From: Syngnathus acus
Lineage: Eukaryota; Chordata; Actinopteri; Syngnathiformes; Syngnathidae
DNA length: 64,000 nucleotides
Reading direction: 5' to 3'
Assembly (NCBI RefSeq): GCF_901709675.1
Contig: NC_051101.1
Span: 1,240,001-1,304,000 of the forward strand
Below, piece by piece: positions 24,923 through 36,300 of the stretch (positions are counted from its first letter, which is position 1; each line of letters opens with the position of its first letter). Both the position numbers and the translations under genes were made by a program. Under the pieces are notes generated by a model, which saw only the letters and a program-made list of their open reading frames with translations, ran no database searches and had not been told where the DNA came from.

Positions 24923-25575
24923 CAGGGCCGGTTCTAGGAATGCACATAAGAGGGGGCAGTCAGAAATGTGAAGGGGGCATGTTCTTTTTTTTTTTTTTTA
25001 CACATTTTTAACACAGTGTTTTCTTCACGGCAGTTGTTAGCTGTGTGTCCAGATCTCAACCTGGAGAAGTGGATTGCACTCTGTCAGGCCTCTACACTAA
25101 GACCTGTCCAGCTTGGGTGTCCCACCGAAGATTAAAGCTTCTGCTGGTATTGCTCTTAGGGTCACTGAGGCACGCAAATCTCTCAGGGGGGGGGAACATA
25201 TAATATGAATGTTATATTAACTATTATTTGAGTTGTCGTTAATCATTAGTTATATCACGGGTCATTACGACGAGTTTGGTGGAGTTTTTAACTACTTCTT
25301 CCAACTCCTACCGCGCTGACTGTAACTTGACACTCTCTGGCTGCGTCTTGCCTCATTTGCATACTCACAGTGATTGGATGTTTACGGAGGGGCGCGGAGT
25401 CCTGACAGCAGGCTGTGTGAGGACACACACTGCACCGACATGAGAGAAGAGAGGGGGCTGATTAACGTGTGTTTCTATCAGCGGATTTTTCACTTCTAAA
25501 AGTTTGATTCGAGGGGGCAGGACATCTGTTTGAGGGGGCGTTGCCCCCTCTTGCCCCTGCGTAGAGCCGGCACTG
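24923..25575. mobile_element. 653-bp hAT-type MITE nested in the hAT tail
   Basis: The element begins CAGGGCCGGTTCTAG and ends AGAGCCGGCACTG. The flanks CATCTGAAT and CATCTGATG are an imperfect 8-bp duplication. The homologous position in 1-434 (near 100) is empty. Confidence 0.75.
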
Positions 25576-26107
25576 CATCTGATGTGATTTCACCTCATTA
25601 AACATATTTCATAGATCTGACCTGCAAGCGGTGAAGTGATGGAAACTATTATTCATAATAACAGTGTCGTATTTAATGAGAATCACTGAGAGCAGTTTTT
25701 TGGTGAAATATTTTTTTAATGCTGTTAATAAATGCATTTGTTTTCAAAAAGCTTTTTTTGAATATCCATGCTTTACTACCTACTAAAAGTACAAACCTTT
25801 TATGCAATAACCTTTACATGTCATTTCTATTACTTCACACAAACACTACATCCATCTGTTCCTGGTTCGGCCCCCCGGTCATTATTTAGAACCATATTCG
25901 GCCCGCCACTCCAAATGTTTGCCCAACCCTGGAGCCTGAGGACTGGAAACTAGGTCCTCAGGCTCCCCAACAATAGCGGTAGCAGTTTGCATTGTTTTAT
26001 TGCAATGTTTTTCCTTATTCAGATTTGTTTCAAGACTAGTTAGACTTCACTTTGATGGTCAATGCAGTTATTGCAATTTTGTTGTTTTATCACAGTAGAT
26101 TGGTTGA

Positions 26108-27498
26108 CCGTATTTTCCGCCCTAAAAGGCGCACCTAAAAACCAAAAATTTTCTCAAAAGCCGACAGTGCGCCTTATAGTCCAGTGCGCCTTATATATGG
26201 ATCAATTGATGAATTTGTTGATCCATACTGGTTGTACACAGTGCTCTGCCAAAATGTTTCAGTACGTTTTAGTACGACTAGTAAATTACAAGGTCGCATC
26301 GCTTCCCAACATTACGGTAACTGTAGTTAGGGGGCGTCACCGAATAGCTGTTGTACCCGCGAGGCTATTTCATTTCAAAATAGGCTGCTCCGTTAATGTT
26401 TCGAGTAAATTTACGGATTGATATGGAAGGGAAACATAGGTAAGCAGTACCAATGTGTTAGATCGAACTTTAGTCAGTTCCGATCATTTTATAGGAGATC
26501 GTTTGAGAAACGCGATTGTTTACACTTTGCTGAGGCTCATGGGAGATTGCGAGCTGAGGCTCGTGGGACTTTGCGGATGGCTAATGCTATAACGATAGCT
26601 GCTATACGTACCAGGCTATTTCATGTCAAAATAGGCTGCTCTGTTAATGTTTCGAGTAAATCTACAGATCGCTATGGAAGGGAAACATAGGTAAGTAGTA
26701 CCAATGCGTTAGATCGAACTTTAATCAGTTCCGATCATTTTATAGGAGATCGTTTGAGAAACGCGATTGTTTACACTTTGCTGAGGCTCATGGGAGATTG
26801 CGAGCTGAGGCTCGTGGGACTTTGCTGATGGCTAATGCTATAACGATAGCTGCTATACGTACCAGGCTATTTCATGTCAAAATAGGCTGCTCTGTTAATG
26901 TTTCGAGTAAATCTACGGATCGCTATGGAAGGGAAACATAAGTAAGTAGTACCAATGCGTTAGATCGAACTTTAGTCAGTTCCGATCATTTTATAGGAGA
27001 TCGTTTGAGAAACGCGATTGTTTACACTTTGCTGAGGCTCATGGGAGATTGCGAGCTGAGGCTCGTGGGACTTTGCGGATGGCTAATGCTATAACGATAG
27101 CTGCTATACGTACCAGGCTATTTCATGTGAAAATAGGCTGCTCTGTTAATGTTTCGAGTAAATCTACGGATCGATATGGAAGGGAAACATAGGTAAGTAG
27201 TACCAATGCGTTAGATCGAACTTTAGTCAGTTCCAATCATTTTATAGGAGATCGTTTGAGAAACGCGATTGTTTACACTTTGCTGAGGCTCACGGGAGAT
27301 TGCGAGCTGAGGCTCGTGGGACTTTGCGGATGGCTAATGCTATAACGATAGCTGCTATACGTACCAGGCTATTTCATGTCAAAATAGGCTGCTCTGTTAA
27401 TGTTTCGAGTAAATCTACGGATCGATATGGAAGGGAAACATAGGTAAGTAGTACCAATGCGTTAGATCGAACTTTAGTCAGTTCCGATAATTTTATAG
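26108..27498. mobile_element. TIR element with internal 251-bp tandem array, right end lost
   Basis: The left end is CCGTATTTTCCGCCCTAAAA, followed by two GTGCGCCTTATA motifs. The body is a tandem array with a 251-bp period: the ATAGGAGATCG landmark falls at 26491, 26742, 26993 and 27244, and a partial one at 27495. The array stops where a truncated L2 LINE begins (27499). The second copy of the family, at 37567-38926, has both ends. Confidence 0.8.
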
Positions 27499-30400
27499 GA
27501 TCTTGACCTTGTCATCTCCTCATCGGCCATAAGCAACCTGCAAGTTCACGAGGTCGGTGTGTCTGACCACAAACCTATTCAAATGGAACTTCCTTTCCCA
27601 CACCCCCACTCCAAACCCAAGCGGCAAATCTCATTCAGAAATTTCAAAAACATCAACCAAGACACTATAGCACAGGACCTCCAGCTTCTCTAAGATGTAA
27701 GATGGCGGCGCGTGCACACGCTGCGGCCTCTCTCTGTCCCGAACGGTGTTTTGTTTTGTCGTTTAATGTGGGTTTGTCCGCCAGTTTTGTGTGTTCGTCT
27801 CGTCGTACCGGGTTGTGCTTCAAGTGCGGCGGGCTGGTTCTGCTCGACATCGGCGAAAGCGAGTTTTGTGGCGATCTGCACTTTGAAGCGGGGACATTAA
27901 AGGCGGTCGGTCTGCGCCGTCCTGGAGCGTCGCCGGACTCGCCTGCTATTCTTCCCCCGGTTGGGCGTCCGGGCCTGGCTGGCGGCCACCCCAGCTCGCC
28001 CGGCCGTGCCTTCCATTCTTCTGGCGGACGTTCGATCGCTGGACATCAACATGCCTGCTGAGTTCTGCGGACCGGACAGTGCGTAGCTGCTGTGCGTCTG
28101 GAGCGGATGGCGCGCTATCGGGCGGACCGGGCCATTGTACGAGGGGGTACATCGCGTGGAGGTGGACTGTGCGTCTACATCCGTGAAGAATAGTGCCGGG
28201 ACTTTGTTGTGGGATGCCAGCACTGCTCGCCACTGGCGAAGTTTGTGATCTCCGGGCTGTTGGGGTCCTGAACTCTCTCCCCGTTGTTTTACTTGTGTGT
28301 TAATCGTGTGCTGTGTCTCGTCACCGTGGGATAGGGGGAACGGTATTTCGGTTTCTTTGTGTGTCCTAGCATGAAGGAATTGACAATAAAGCTGACTCTG
28401 ACTCTGACTCTCTGACTCCTCTGCAACCTTTACATCAGTCAGCAAGGAAGTGGACCATTACAATAACTCTTTGGCCAAACTTCTAAGTATCCACGCCCCC
28501 CAAAAAACCAAAACAGTCACCTTTTCACGCTCAGCCCCCTGGTACACCAGTGAGCTGCGTCTGATGAAGTCAACTGGACGCATCCTGGAGCGTCGTCTTA
28601 AAGCCTCAGGACTGACCGTGCACAAACAGGCCTACAAAGAACATCAGAAGGCCTACTCAAAAGCCCTTGGGACTGCCCGTGCCGTTCTATTCCAATATCA
28701 TAAACAATACCCCTGGAAATTCAAAACAGCTCTTTTCAACCATCAACCACTTACTCAAACCCCAACCCACCACTCCAACAGAATCCTCAGAGGTAGTGTC
28801 CAATAACTTTATGACCTTCTTTACCGCTAAGGTTGACAACATCCGCACCCAGCTCCTCTCCTCTTCTTGCCCCACCACTTCACCTCCTCCCCCCTTCCTT
28901 CCACCCGGGACAGTCCAGCCTCTCCGCTGCTTCTCCCCTATCTTGCAGTCGGAAGTAGAGGACATCATCAAAAAGATGAAACCCTCCACATGTGCCCTGG
29001 ACCCTTTCCCCACAGCCCTAATTAAACAACAAACCTCAGCCATTAATCCCCTAATAACCAATGTCATCAACCTCTCACTCCAGTCTGGCTCTGTACCCCC
29101 TGCATTGAAGACTGCCATTATTACCCCCCTGCTCAAAAAACCCTGACCCGGACAACCTTGCCAACTACAGACCAATATCTAACCTCCCGTTCCTCTCCAA
29201 AGTTCTGGAAAAAGTGGTAGGTGCCCAACTTCACACTCATCTCACCCGCAATAACATCGCTGATAATTTCAATCCGGGTTTCGCTCTGGCCACAGCACTG
29301 AAACAGCACTTGTTAGGGTCACCAACGACCTTCTCATGGCTGCCGATGCAGGCTCCCCGTCACTTCTCATCCTGTTGGATCTGTCCGCTGCATTTGACAC
29401 TGTCCACCACAATATCCTCCTTAACCAACTTCACTCCACTGGATTCTCTGGCACTGCTCTAACCTGGCTTCAGTCCTACCTCTCGAACCGGACCGAGTAC
29501 GTTTCCCTGGGGGGGAAAAATCCGACACTCACACTGTCACCTCCGGTGTCCCCCAGGGATCTGTACTCGGTCCTACCCTCTTCACTCTCTACATACTACC
29601 CCTCGGCAATATAATCAGGAAGTTCGGCATCTCATATCATTGTTATGCGGACGACACCCAGCTATACCTCAAACTTGACCCCCCGCCCTCCATAACCCAG
29701 CCTTCTCCATCTCCCTCATCCATCCTCTCCTTGTGTCTGGAGGAGATAAAGGCGTGGATGAATCTCAGCTTCCTGCAAGTTAACAGTGACAAAACCCAAG
29801 CCATGTTAATTGGCACTCCCCATCAGATCCATACCTGCCCAATAACAAGCATCTTATTCGCCGGTCTCACTATTCCCCTCTCAGCCACTGTCACCAACCT
29901 GGGTGTGAAACTGGACCCTCAACTCAACCTTGAGTCACACATAAAACACATCTGCAAAACCTCCTTCTTCCACCTCAGAAATATTTCCAAACTCCGCCCC
30001 ACACTTCCCCTGACGGATGCTGAGAAACCTATCCACGCCTTTGTCTCCTCAAGGCTAGACTATTGTAACGCACTCCTCATCAGGATCCCTAGCAAGAGCC
30101 TCCAGAGGCTTCAGTACATTCAAAACAGCGCTGCTAGGATCCTGATGAGGGTGCGGAAAAGCAATCACATCACACCCACCCATCCTCCGTTCTCTGCACT
30201 GGCTCCCCATCAAATTCCGAATTGATTATAAGATCGCCCTCCTCACTCACCATTGTATCCTCGGACATGCTCCCCCATACCTCAAAGAACTCCTTGCCCC
30301 AAAACCTGCCACCCGAAGCCTCCGCTCATCCAATTCACACCTTCTCCACGTTCCGAAAACCAAGCTGCGCACCATGGGCGACCGGGCCTTCTGCCATACA

Positions 30401-30652
30401 GCCCCTACACTGTGGAACTCCCTCCCCGACCACCTAAGAGCACCCCAATCCACTGACTCTTTCAAAACTGGACTTAAAACTCACCTCTTTACCTTAGCAT
30501 TTCCGTAATTTCTCTCATATCTTGGTTGTCGTCCAGTTGTTTTAAACTTGTCCTTGTTTTGTTTTCTTGTTTTTTTTATCTGCCATGTAGCACTTTGAGA
30601 TTCCCCCGAATGTAAAGTGCGTTATAAATATAATTTATTATTATTATTATTA
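27499..30652 (+). mobile_element. 5'-truncated L2/CR1-clade LINE with decayed ORF
   Basis: The copy starts inside the endonuclease C-terminus (DLDLVISSSAISNLQVHEVG, with SDHKP) and continues into a reverse transcriptase. Visible motifs are [37 protein letters not shown] and [10 protein letters not shown] (catalytic YADD at 29644-29655). A C-terminal region carries [10 protein letters not shown] and APTLWNSLPDHLR. The 3' tail TAAAGTGCGTTATAAATATA followed by (ATT)n is typical of fish L2. Several frameshifts break the frame, and a 0.7-kb L1-Tx1 insertion (27692-28418) interrupts the region before the reverse transcriptase. Confidence 0.88.
27692..28418 (+). mobile_element. Internally deleted L1-Tx1-type LINE nested in the L2
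   Basis: The element starts near AAGATGGCGGCGCGTG. Part of an endonuclease follows (RADRAIVRGGTSRGGGLCVY) and stops at 28189 or so. Most of the coding region is missing and the sequence jumps to a 3' end, GAAGGAATTGACAATAAAGC, with a (TCTGAC)n tail. L2 coding sequence resumes at about 28419. The target duplication is unclear. Confidence 0.7.
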
Positions 30653-30867
30653 CTCGGGCGGCGACTTGGGGGAAATGAACCGCACTCGGGCGGCGACTTG
30701 GGGGACATGAACCGCACTCGGGCGGCGACTCGGGCGGCGACTTGGGGGACATGAACCGCACTCGGGCGGCGACTTGGGGGACATGAACCGCACTCGGGCG
30801 GCGACTTGGGGGACATGAACCGCACTCGGGCGGCGACTCGGGGGACATGAACCGCACTCTGGCGGCT

Positions 30868-30868
<1 letters not shown>
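30653..30868. repeat. 32-bp minisatellite
   Basis: Six to seven copies of a unit reading ACTCGGGCGGCGACTTGGGG plus ACATGAACCGC, one of them partial. The last unit changes CTTGG to CTCGG. A poly(A) run follows at about 30868-30893. Confidence 0.92.
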
Positions 30869-30898
<30 letters not shown>

Positions 30899-31029
30899 TC
30901 GCCGCAATCAGCGGCATTTGAAAGTCCGGACCGCAATCAGCGGCATTCGTACGCCAGAGCTGCACGCAGCAGCAGGAGTCAGTGTTTCAGCAGTGGGAGC
31001 AGGGTCTGTGACGATCGCGGGTCCGGCAT

Positions 31030-31497
31030 TGTTGGCACGAGGCCCGGCAATGCCGCGGGTCCGGTGACGCCGGGGTGGAGCCCGTTGGCGGCCGCGAGTC
31101 TGATGGCGCCAGGAAGCACTCCAATGGCGACCGCGGGTCCGGCGTCGCGGCAGCGAAGTCCGATCGCGGCCGCGAAGCCGCTGACGCCAGAGGCACTCCG
31201 ATGGCGGCCGAGGATCCGGCGTCGCGGCAGCGAAGTCAGATGACGGTCGCGGAGCCGATGGCGCCGGGAGGAACTCTGATGGCGGCCGCGAGTCCGGCGT
31301 CGCTGGAGCAAGATCCGATGGCGACTGCAAGCCGGTGTCGCTGGAGCATGCTCGGACGACGGACATGGCTCGGGCGTCGCAGACGGGAGCTGGTGGTGGA
31401 GGAAGGTCCAAGCGCTGGTCGTTGTAGTGGTCGGATCATTCTGTCACGGATGGAGATGTGAAAATGGAGCAGGGCGACCAAGTGCAGCTTGGACCAG
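31030..31497 (-). repeat. LTR-element-like direct repeat, copy A
   Basis: This 468-bp G/C-rich segment is repeated at 32236-32701 (copy B) in the same orientation, with the myosin V fragment between. It begins TGTTGGCACGAGGCCCGG and ends GTGCAGCTTGGACCAG. Its right-hand 56 bp (31442-31497) match one end of the LTR-like sequence at 32646-33054; the remainder matches that element's presumed internal region. Sub-repeats with CGGCGTCGC units make the inner part low-complexity. Confidence 0.75.
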
Positions 31498-32235
31498 TTG
31501 AGGGCAGTGCAGCAACGGTGCATGCGGCATCCTGGAAACGATCCGAATCTCGGCAGCTGGATTCCCATCCAAATGGACCTATCAGGAATTCTTCTGTCGT
31601 TACCGGGTCCTTATAAAGCAGAACGATGTGCTTCCTGATGTAAAACAGACGTGCCAAAATCTGCTCATAAAGCTTATCCAGGACGAGAACCTGTATCAGT
31701 TTGGTAAAAACAAGATCTTCAGAGCCGGCCAGGCGGCCTACTTTGAAAAATTACATTCCGAGCGGCTCCGAAGGGCTTGCGTCAGCATTCAGAAGACCAT
31801 CCGCTGTTGGCTGGCCCGTAAAAAATACCTGAGGATGAAGCAGTCTGCCGTCACCGTTCAAAGATACGTGCGGGGTCACCAGGCACGCCGTTATGTTCGT
31901 TTTCTGCGGAGAACAAAAGCAGCCGTCGCCATTCAACGTAATGTTCGAATGTGGGCGGCCAGAAGACGCTACCAAAAACTGCGATCTGCATCTATTGCCA
32001 TTCAATGTTTCTTCAGGGCGTATGCAGCCAGAAAGATGTACTATAAGATTTTGTATGAGGAAAAAGCTTTGGTCATCCAAAAGTGGGTAAAAGGTTGGTT
32101 GGCCAGGCAACGTTATCGATGTGCCCGGGCACACATCACCCTACTGCAGTGCTGCGTACGTCGTATACTGGCCAAACGGGAATTAAAGAAGCTGAAAGTT
32201 GAGGCGCGCTCTGTGGAGCATCTCAAGAATCTCAA
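31498..32235 (+). pseudogene. Processed fragment of a class V myosin heavy chain (myo5a-like)
   Basis: Intronless sequence encodes the end of a myosin V motor and its whole lever arm. It reads RAVQQ, then after a small frame change [29 protein letters not shown], and six consecutive IQ motifs (for example [55 protein letters not shown]), ending [10 protein letters not shown]. Six IQs and RELKKLK followed by a coiled-coil start are diagnostic of myosin V, and the wording is nearest myosin Va. From 31532 the frame is open for about 234 codons. The motor motif KIFFRAG has lost one Phe (KIFRAG). A vertebrate myosin V gene is split by many introns here, so this derives from spliced RNA. It sits between two LTR-element-like repeats and has no evident promoter or start. 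Confidence 0.85.
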
Positions 32236-32701
32236 TGTTGGCACGAGGCCCGGCAATGCCGCGGGTCCGGTGACGCTGGGGTGGAGCCCGTTGGTGGCCG
32301 CGAGTCTGATGGCGCCGGGAAGCACTCCAATGGCAACCGCGGGTCCGGGGTCGCGGCAGCGAAGTCCGATCGCGGCCGCGAAGCCGCTGGCGCCAGAAGC
32401 AGTCCGATGGCGGCCGAGGATCCGGCGTCGCGGCAGCGAAGTCAGATGACGGTCGCGGAGCCGATGGCGCCGGGAGGGACTCTGATGGTGGCCGCGAGTC
32501 CGGCGTCGCTGGAGCGAAGTCCGATGGCGGCTGCGAAGCCCATGGCGCTGGAACCTGCTCGGACGACAGAGGTCGATCGGGCGTCGCGGACGGGAGCTGA
32601 TGGTGGAAGGTCCAAGCGCTGGTCGCTGTAGTGGTCGGACCATTCTGTCAGGCTTCAGAGTGTGGAAATGGAGCAGGGCGACCAAGTGCAGCTTGGACCA
32701 G
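32236..32701 (-). repeat. LTR-element-like direct repeat, copy B
   Basis: Second copy of the segment at 31030-31497. Here it continues without a break into the LTR-like sequence ending at 33054. The junction with the myosin fragment lies within TGTTGGCA. Confidence 0.75.
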
Positions 32702-33054
32702 GGTTTATTGAAGCAAACTCAAAAAGACTCGGCAAACTGACATAACTCACTAACAAAACCTAACAACAAGACTGACCGAAAAAGACGTGAAACAAAAAGA
32801 CATCATGACATTTACACAACAATAACTAGACTGACTGACCAGGACGTGAGACAAGAAACCAACAGGACCTGACGACAACAACACAATGATCCGACGGTGA
32901 GCGAGGGGCAGACAGGACTTTAATACAAAACACGAAACACGAGGCAGGTGACCGCGGTTATATTGATTGAGGTGACACAGGAAGGGAGGGGCGACACGCG
33001 AACAGAAACTATGGCAACTTAGACACTTAGCCAAACTGGGGACAAGACATGACA
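32646..33054 (-). mobile_element. Long terminal repeat of a non-autonomous LTR retroelement (Gypsy-like)
   Basis: On the minus strand a 409-bp segment starts TGTCATGTCTTGTCC and ends GAAGCCTGACA. This gives the TG...CA termini and short inverted repeat (TGTCA/TGACA) expected of an LTR. It contains an AATAAA signal (minus strand, near 32706) and a TATTAAAG-like box (near 32922). GAATGGTCCGACC follows directly, resembling the leader of fish Gypsy elements. No gag or pol is present. The LTR assignment is structural. Confidence 0.6.
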
Positions 33055-34297
33055 AATACGGTAAATAAATGCATCAATTATCAGTGCATTTTAAAATACG
33101 TTCCGGAGAATGATCTAAAAGTAAAGAATGAAATTCATGATTATTATGATGATCAAAGTAAAAGAGCAAAATGAAAGAGCTGGTTGCGTGTGATACGACC
33201 GCACGTTACGTCCTTGCCTGTCACTCATCTTGCGCTTGTGATGTGAAGCGATGACCTCTCATATGGTGCTGTAACATGTGGCGCACTTTAAATGGAAATC
33301 TGAAATTCATCCCCACCCCACGCCCCGAGCATTGTCAAGGATAAGTTGTGTGTGTGTGCGTGTGTGTGCGTGCGTGCCCCCCTGTGTTGGTTGGCGTCTA
33401 TAACCTTGGGAGCTCTCCTTCCTGGGAGCATCATGGGATAGCTCCGAGGACAGTGGTGGTGAGTGGGGGGAAGAGGGGCAATCAGCTGTTACGGGCTGGG
33501 GCTCGTCATCGCCTCGACATTTTTCTTCACATCACACGCAGCACAAGATGTCCGCCAGATGCATATGGAAGATGCAGATATGTAGGCCGAGGAGCTAAAA
33601 ATAGACTCTTAAGTGAAGATGATTTGCAGAGGAGAGAGAGAAAGAAAGGGAAAAGTGTCACAAGACCTCATAAATCAGATGACAGCAATGGGTATTCATT
33701 ATGGGATACCGCTTGCAATCATTCAAAAGGAGAGAACATTTAAGCACCTAATGTTTCAGGTTTCTAACGACAATAACATTTTTGCTCATTTGCATTAGTA
33801 CAACTGTGGCATTGTGCGTTATACGGTAGCATGAAGCTTGCATACCTTTGTTAGATTCAAAGAACATTCTGCCATAAAATGCATAGCACAATTGTTATCT
33901 TTTGGTTTCATGACATCAGTTTTGTAGCTAACTGGGACTGACGACAGCTCGATTTGACGGCTTTGTGCTTTTGTTTTCTGCTGACTAACCACTCTTCTTC
34001 TGCCAGATGCGCTTGTGTGCACTTAGTATTAGCAATAAGAAGAAGCCAGGAGCAGACGTGCCTAAATCGTAGCCAACATTCAAGACAGATGGATGGATAT
34101 TAATCCTGGGGGGTCATTCAGTAGATGTCAACTTCCTCTCACTTGCCGGGCTGTTGGCAATAATCCAAAGTAATATTATAAATAGAAAAAATCCAGCCAT
34201 GACAATGCCAACAGATCGTCTTCCCTCAGAACTACCAAATAGTATTGTTGAGTCATATTTGTTTTGTTTTTTTGACACTTCATTAGGTACACACATA
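33055..34297. other. Non-coding sequence
   Basis: Unique-looking sequence with a short (TG)n near 33347-33377. No gene or transposon end was recognised. Confidence 0.35.
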
Positions 34298-34299
34298 TA

Positions 34300-35943
34300 C
34301 AGGACTGTCTCAAACAATTAGAATATTGTGATAAAGTTCTTTATTTTCTGAAATACAATTAAAAAACAAAAATGTCATACATTCTGGATTCATTACAAAT
34401 CAACTGAAATATTGCAAGCTTTTTATTATTTTAATATTGCTGATTATGGCATTAAGCTTAAGAAAACTCAAATATTGCAAGCCTTTTATTATTTTAATAT
34501 TGCATACCGCTCAAGAAAACTCAAATATCCTATCTCAAAATATTAGAATATCATGAAAAAGTGTACTAGTAGGGTATTCAACTAATCACTTGAATCATCT
34601 AATTAACTCCTGAGCCTTGAAAAACACAGCTTGGTTCAGTAAACTAAATCACAAGTATGGGGAAGACTGCTGATCTGACTGCTGTCCAGAGGACCAGCAT
34701 TGACACCCTCCATCAGGAGGGTAAGACACAAAAAGAAATTTCTCAAAGAGCAAGCTGTTCACAGAGTGCAGTTTCAAAGCACATCCACAAAAAGTCTGTT
34801 GAAAGGGGGAAATGTGGCAGGAAACGCCGCACAACCAAGATAGATGACAGCAGCCTTAACAGCATTGTGAAGAAGAGTCGCTTCCAGAATTTGGGGGAGC
34901 TTCAAAGACAGCGGACTGAAGCTGGAGTCCAGGTATCAAAAGCCACTGTTCACAGACGTGTCCGGGAAATGGGCTACAAAAGCCGTATTCCCATGGTCAA
35001 GCCACTTTTGAACTCAAGACAACGGAAGAAGCGTCCGACTTGGGCTATGGAAAAGAAGCACTGGACAGTTGCAGAGTGGTCCAAAGTCCTCTTTTCAGAC
35101 GAAAGCAAGTTTTGTATTTCATTTGGAAGTCAAGGCGCCAGAGTCTGGAGAAAGACTGGAGAGGAGTAAAATCCAAGTTGCTTGAAATCCAGTGTGACGT
35201 TCCCACAGTCAGCGATGGTTTGGGGAGCCATTTCAGCTGCTGGTGTTGGTCCACTGTGTTTCATCAAGTCAAAGTCAAAAGTCAAAGTCCAGAGTAAATG
35301 CAGATTTTAGAGCACTACATGCTTCCGTCTGCTGAAAAGCTGTATGGAGATGATGATTTCATTTTCCAGCATGATCTGACACCTGCCCACAGTGCCAAAA
35401 CCACCAGTAAATGGTGTACTGACCATGGCATTACTGTCCTTGATTGGCCTGCCAATTCCCCTCACCTGAACCCCATAGAGAATTTGTGGGGTATTGTGAA
35501 GAAGAAGCTGAAAGACACCAGACCCAACAATGCAAATGAGCTAAAGGCCGCTATTGAAGCATCCTGGCCACCCATAACACCTCAGCAATGCCACAGGCTG
35601 ATTGCCTCCATGCTACGCTGCATTGATGCAATAATCCGTGCAAAAGGATTCCCAACCAAGTACTGAGTGCATCAATGGACATTTTCAAATGTTTGATTTT
35701 GTTTTGCTGTTTTAAATCTTTTTTTTTTACTTGGTCTGAGGAAATATTCTAATATTTTGAGATAGGATTTTTGAGTTTTCTTTAGCTGTAAGCCATAATC
35801 AGCAATATTAAAATAATAAAAGGCTTGCAATATTTCAGTTGATTTGTAATGAGTCCAGAGTGTATGACATTTTTGCTTTTTTAATTGCATTTCAGAAAAT
35901 AAAGAACTTTATCACAATATTCTAATTTTCTGAGACAGTCCTG
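34300..35943 (+). mobile_element. Tc1/mariner transposon, copy A
   Basis: The inverted repeats start CAGGACTGTCTCA and end in the complement GAGACAGTCCTG. TA flanks are at 34298-34299 and 35944-35945. A short A/T-rich segment near 34415-34510 is locally duplicated. A transposase gene fills the middle. The same family forms copy B at 37334-40844. Confidence 0.92.
34657..35666 (+). pseudogene. Tc1 transposase, copy A, inactivated
   Basis: The start MGKTADLTAVQRTSI opens a paired-type DNA-binding region (KTQKEISQRASCSQSAVSKH). The DDE domain follows, with KVLFSDESKFCIS (first Asp), FQHDLTPAHSAK (second Asp) and LNPIENLWGIVKKKLKDTRP (Glu), and the protein ends AKGFPTKY. An in-frame TAA at 35167-35169 replaces the CAA of copy B. 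An AGTCAA-rich insertion near 35268-35293 shifts the frame. All three catalytic residues remain recognisable. Confidence 0.9.
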
Positions 35944-36091
35944 TACATATACATAGTACGTACGTGTAGTATGAGCTTTATAGAAATGACCAATATTATG
36001 TTTCATCAAGTTGTTTATTACTGCAACTCGACAATTAGTATTAGTACCACTGCACAACATCATACTGGGATGTACTGTCAAAGGTTTAGCC

Positions 36092-36292
36092 CAGGGGTCT
36101 CAAACTCCAGTCCTCGGGGGCCGCATTCCTACATGTTTTCCAAGTTTCCCTCGTTAAACACACCTGATTCAAATGATCAGTTCATCCTCACGTTCTGCAG
36201 GAGCCTGATAATTGAATCAGGTGTGTTTAACGAGGGAAACTTGGAAAACATGTAGGAATACGGCCCCCGAGGACTGGAGTTTGAGACCCCTG
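36092..36292. mobile_element. Foldback hAT-type MITE, copy 2
   Basis: A 201-bp palindromic element with the same ends as 3242-3433. The flanking 8-bp duplication is GTTTAGCC (36084-36091 and 36293-36300), the same octamer used by the 807-bp hAT element at 14190. Confidence 0.92.
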
Positions 36293-36300
36293 GTTTAGCC

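Larger units (their letters stand above)
24480..25931 (+). mobile_element. hAT transposon 3' half (GTF2IRD2/Charlie-like)
   Basis: The element ends GTTTGCCCAACCCTG at 25931. It includes the C-terminal transposase coding block at 24616-24840 and the same 3' tail as 1-434. A 653-bp element (24923-25575) has inserted into the tail. The 5' end was not identified. Confidence 0.75.

Noticed and set aside
26062-26690. Repeated peptide frames (VKIGCSVNVSSKSTD) in the 251-bp arrays
   Set aside because: The frames recur only because the DNA unit repeats; stops and splice-like GTAAGT sites break them and no domain is seen.
26108-27498. CRISPR-like array
   Set aside because: The 251-bp units are directly contiguous with no unique spacers and the genome is clearly vertebrate.
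30908-31461. Arg/Pro/Ala-rich open frames in the LTR-element-like repeats
   Set aside because: They come from low-complexity G/C-rich sub-repeats; no gag or pol motif is visible.
31498-32235. Genuine myosin V gene exons
   Set aside because: Six IQ motifs and part of the motor run together without introns and both edges join to repeats, so it is a processed fragment.
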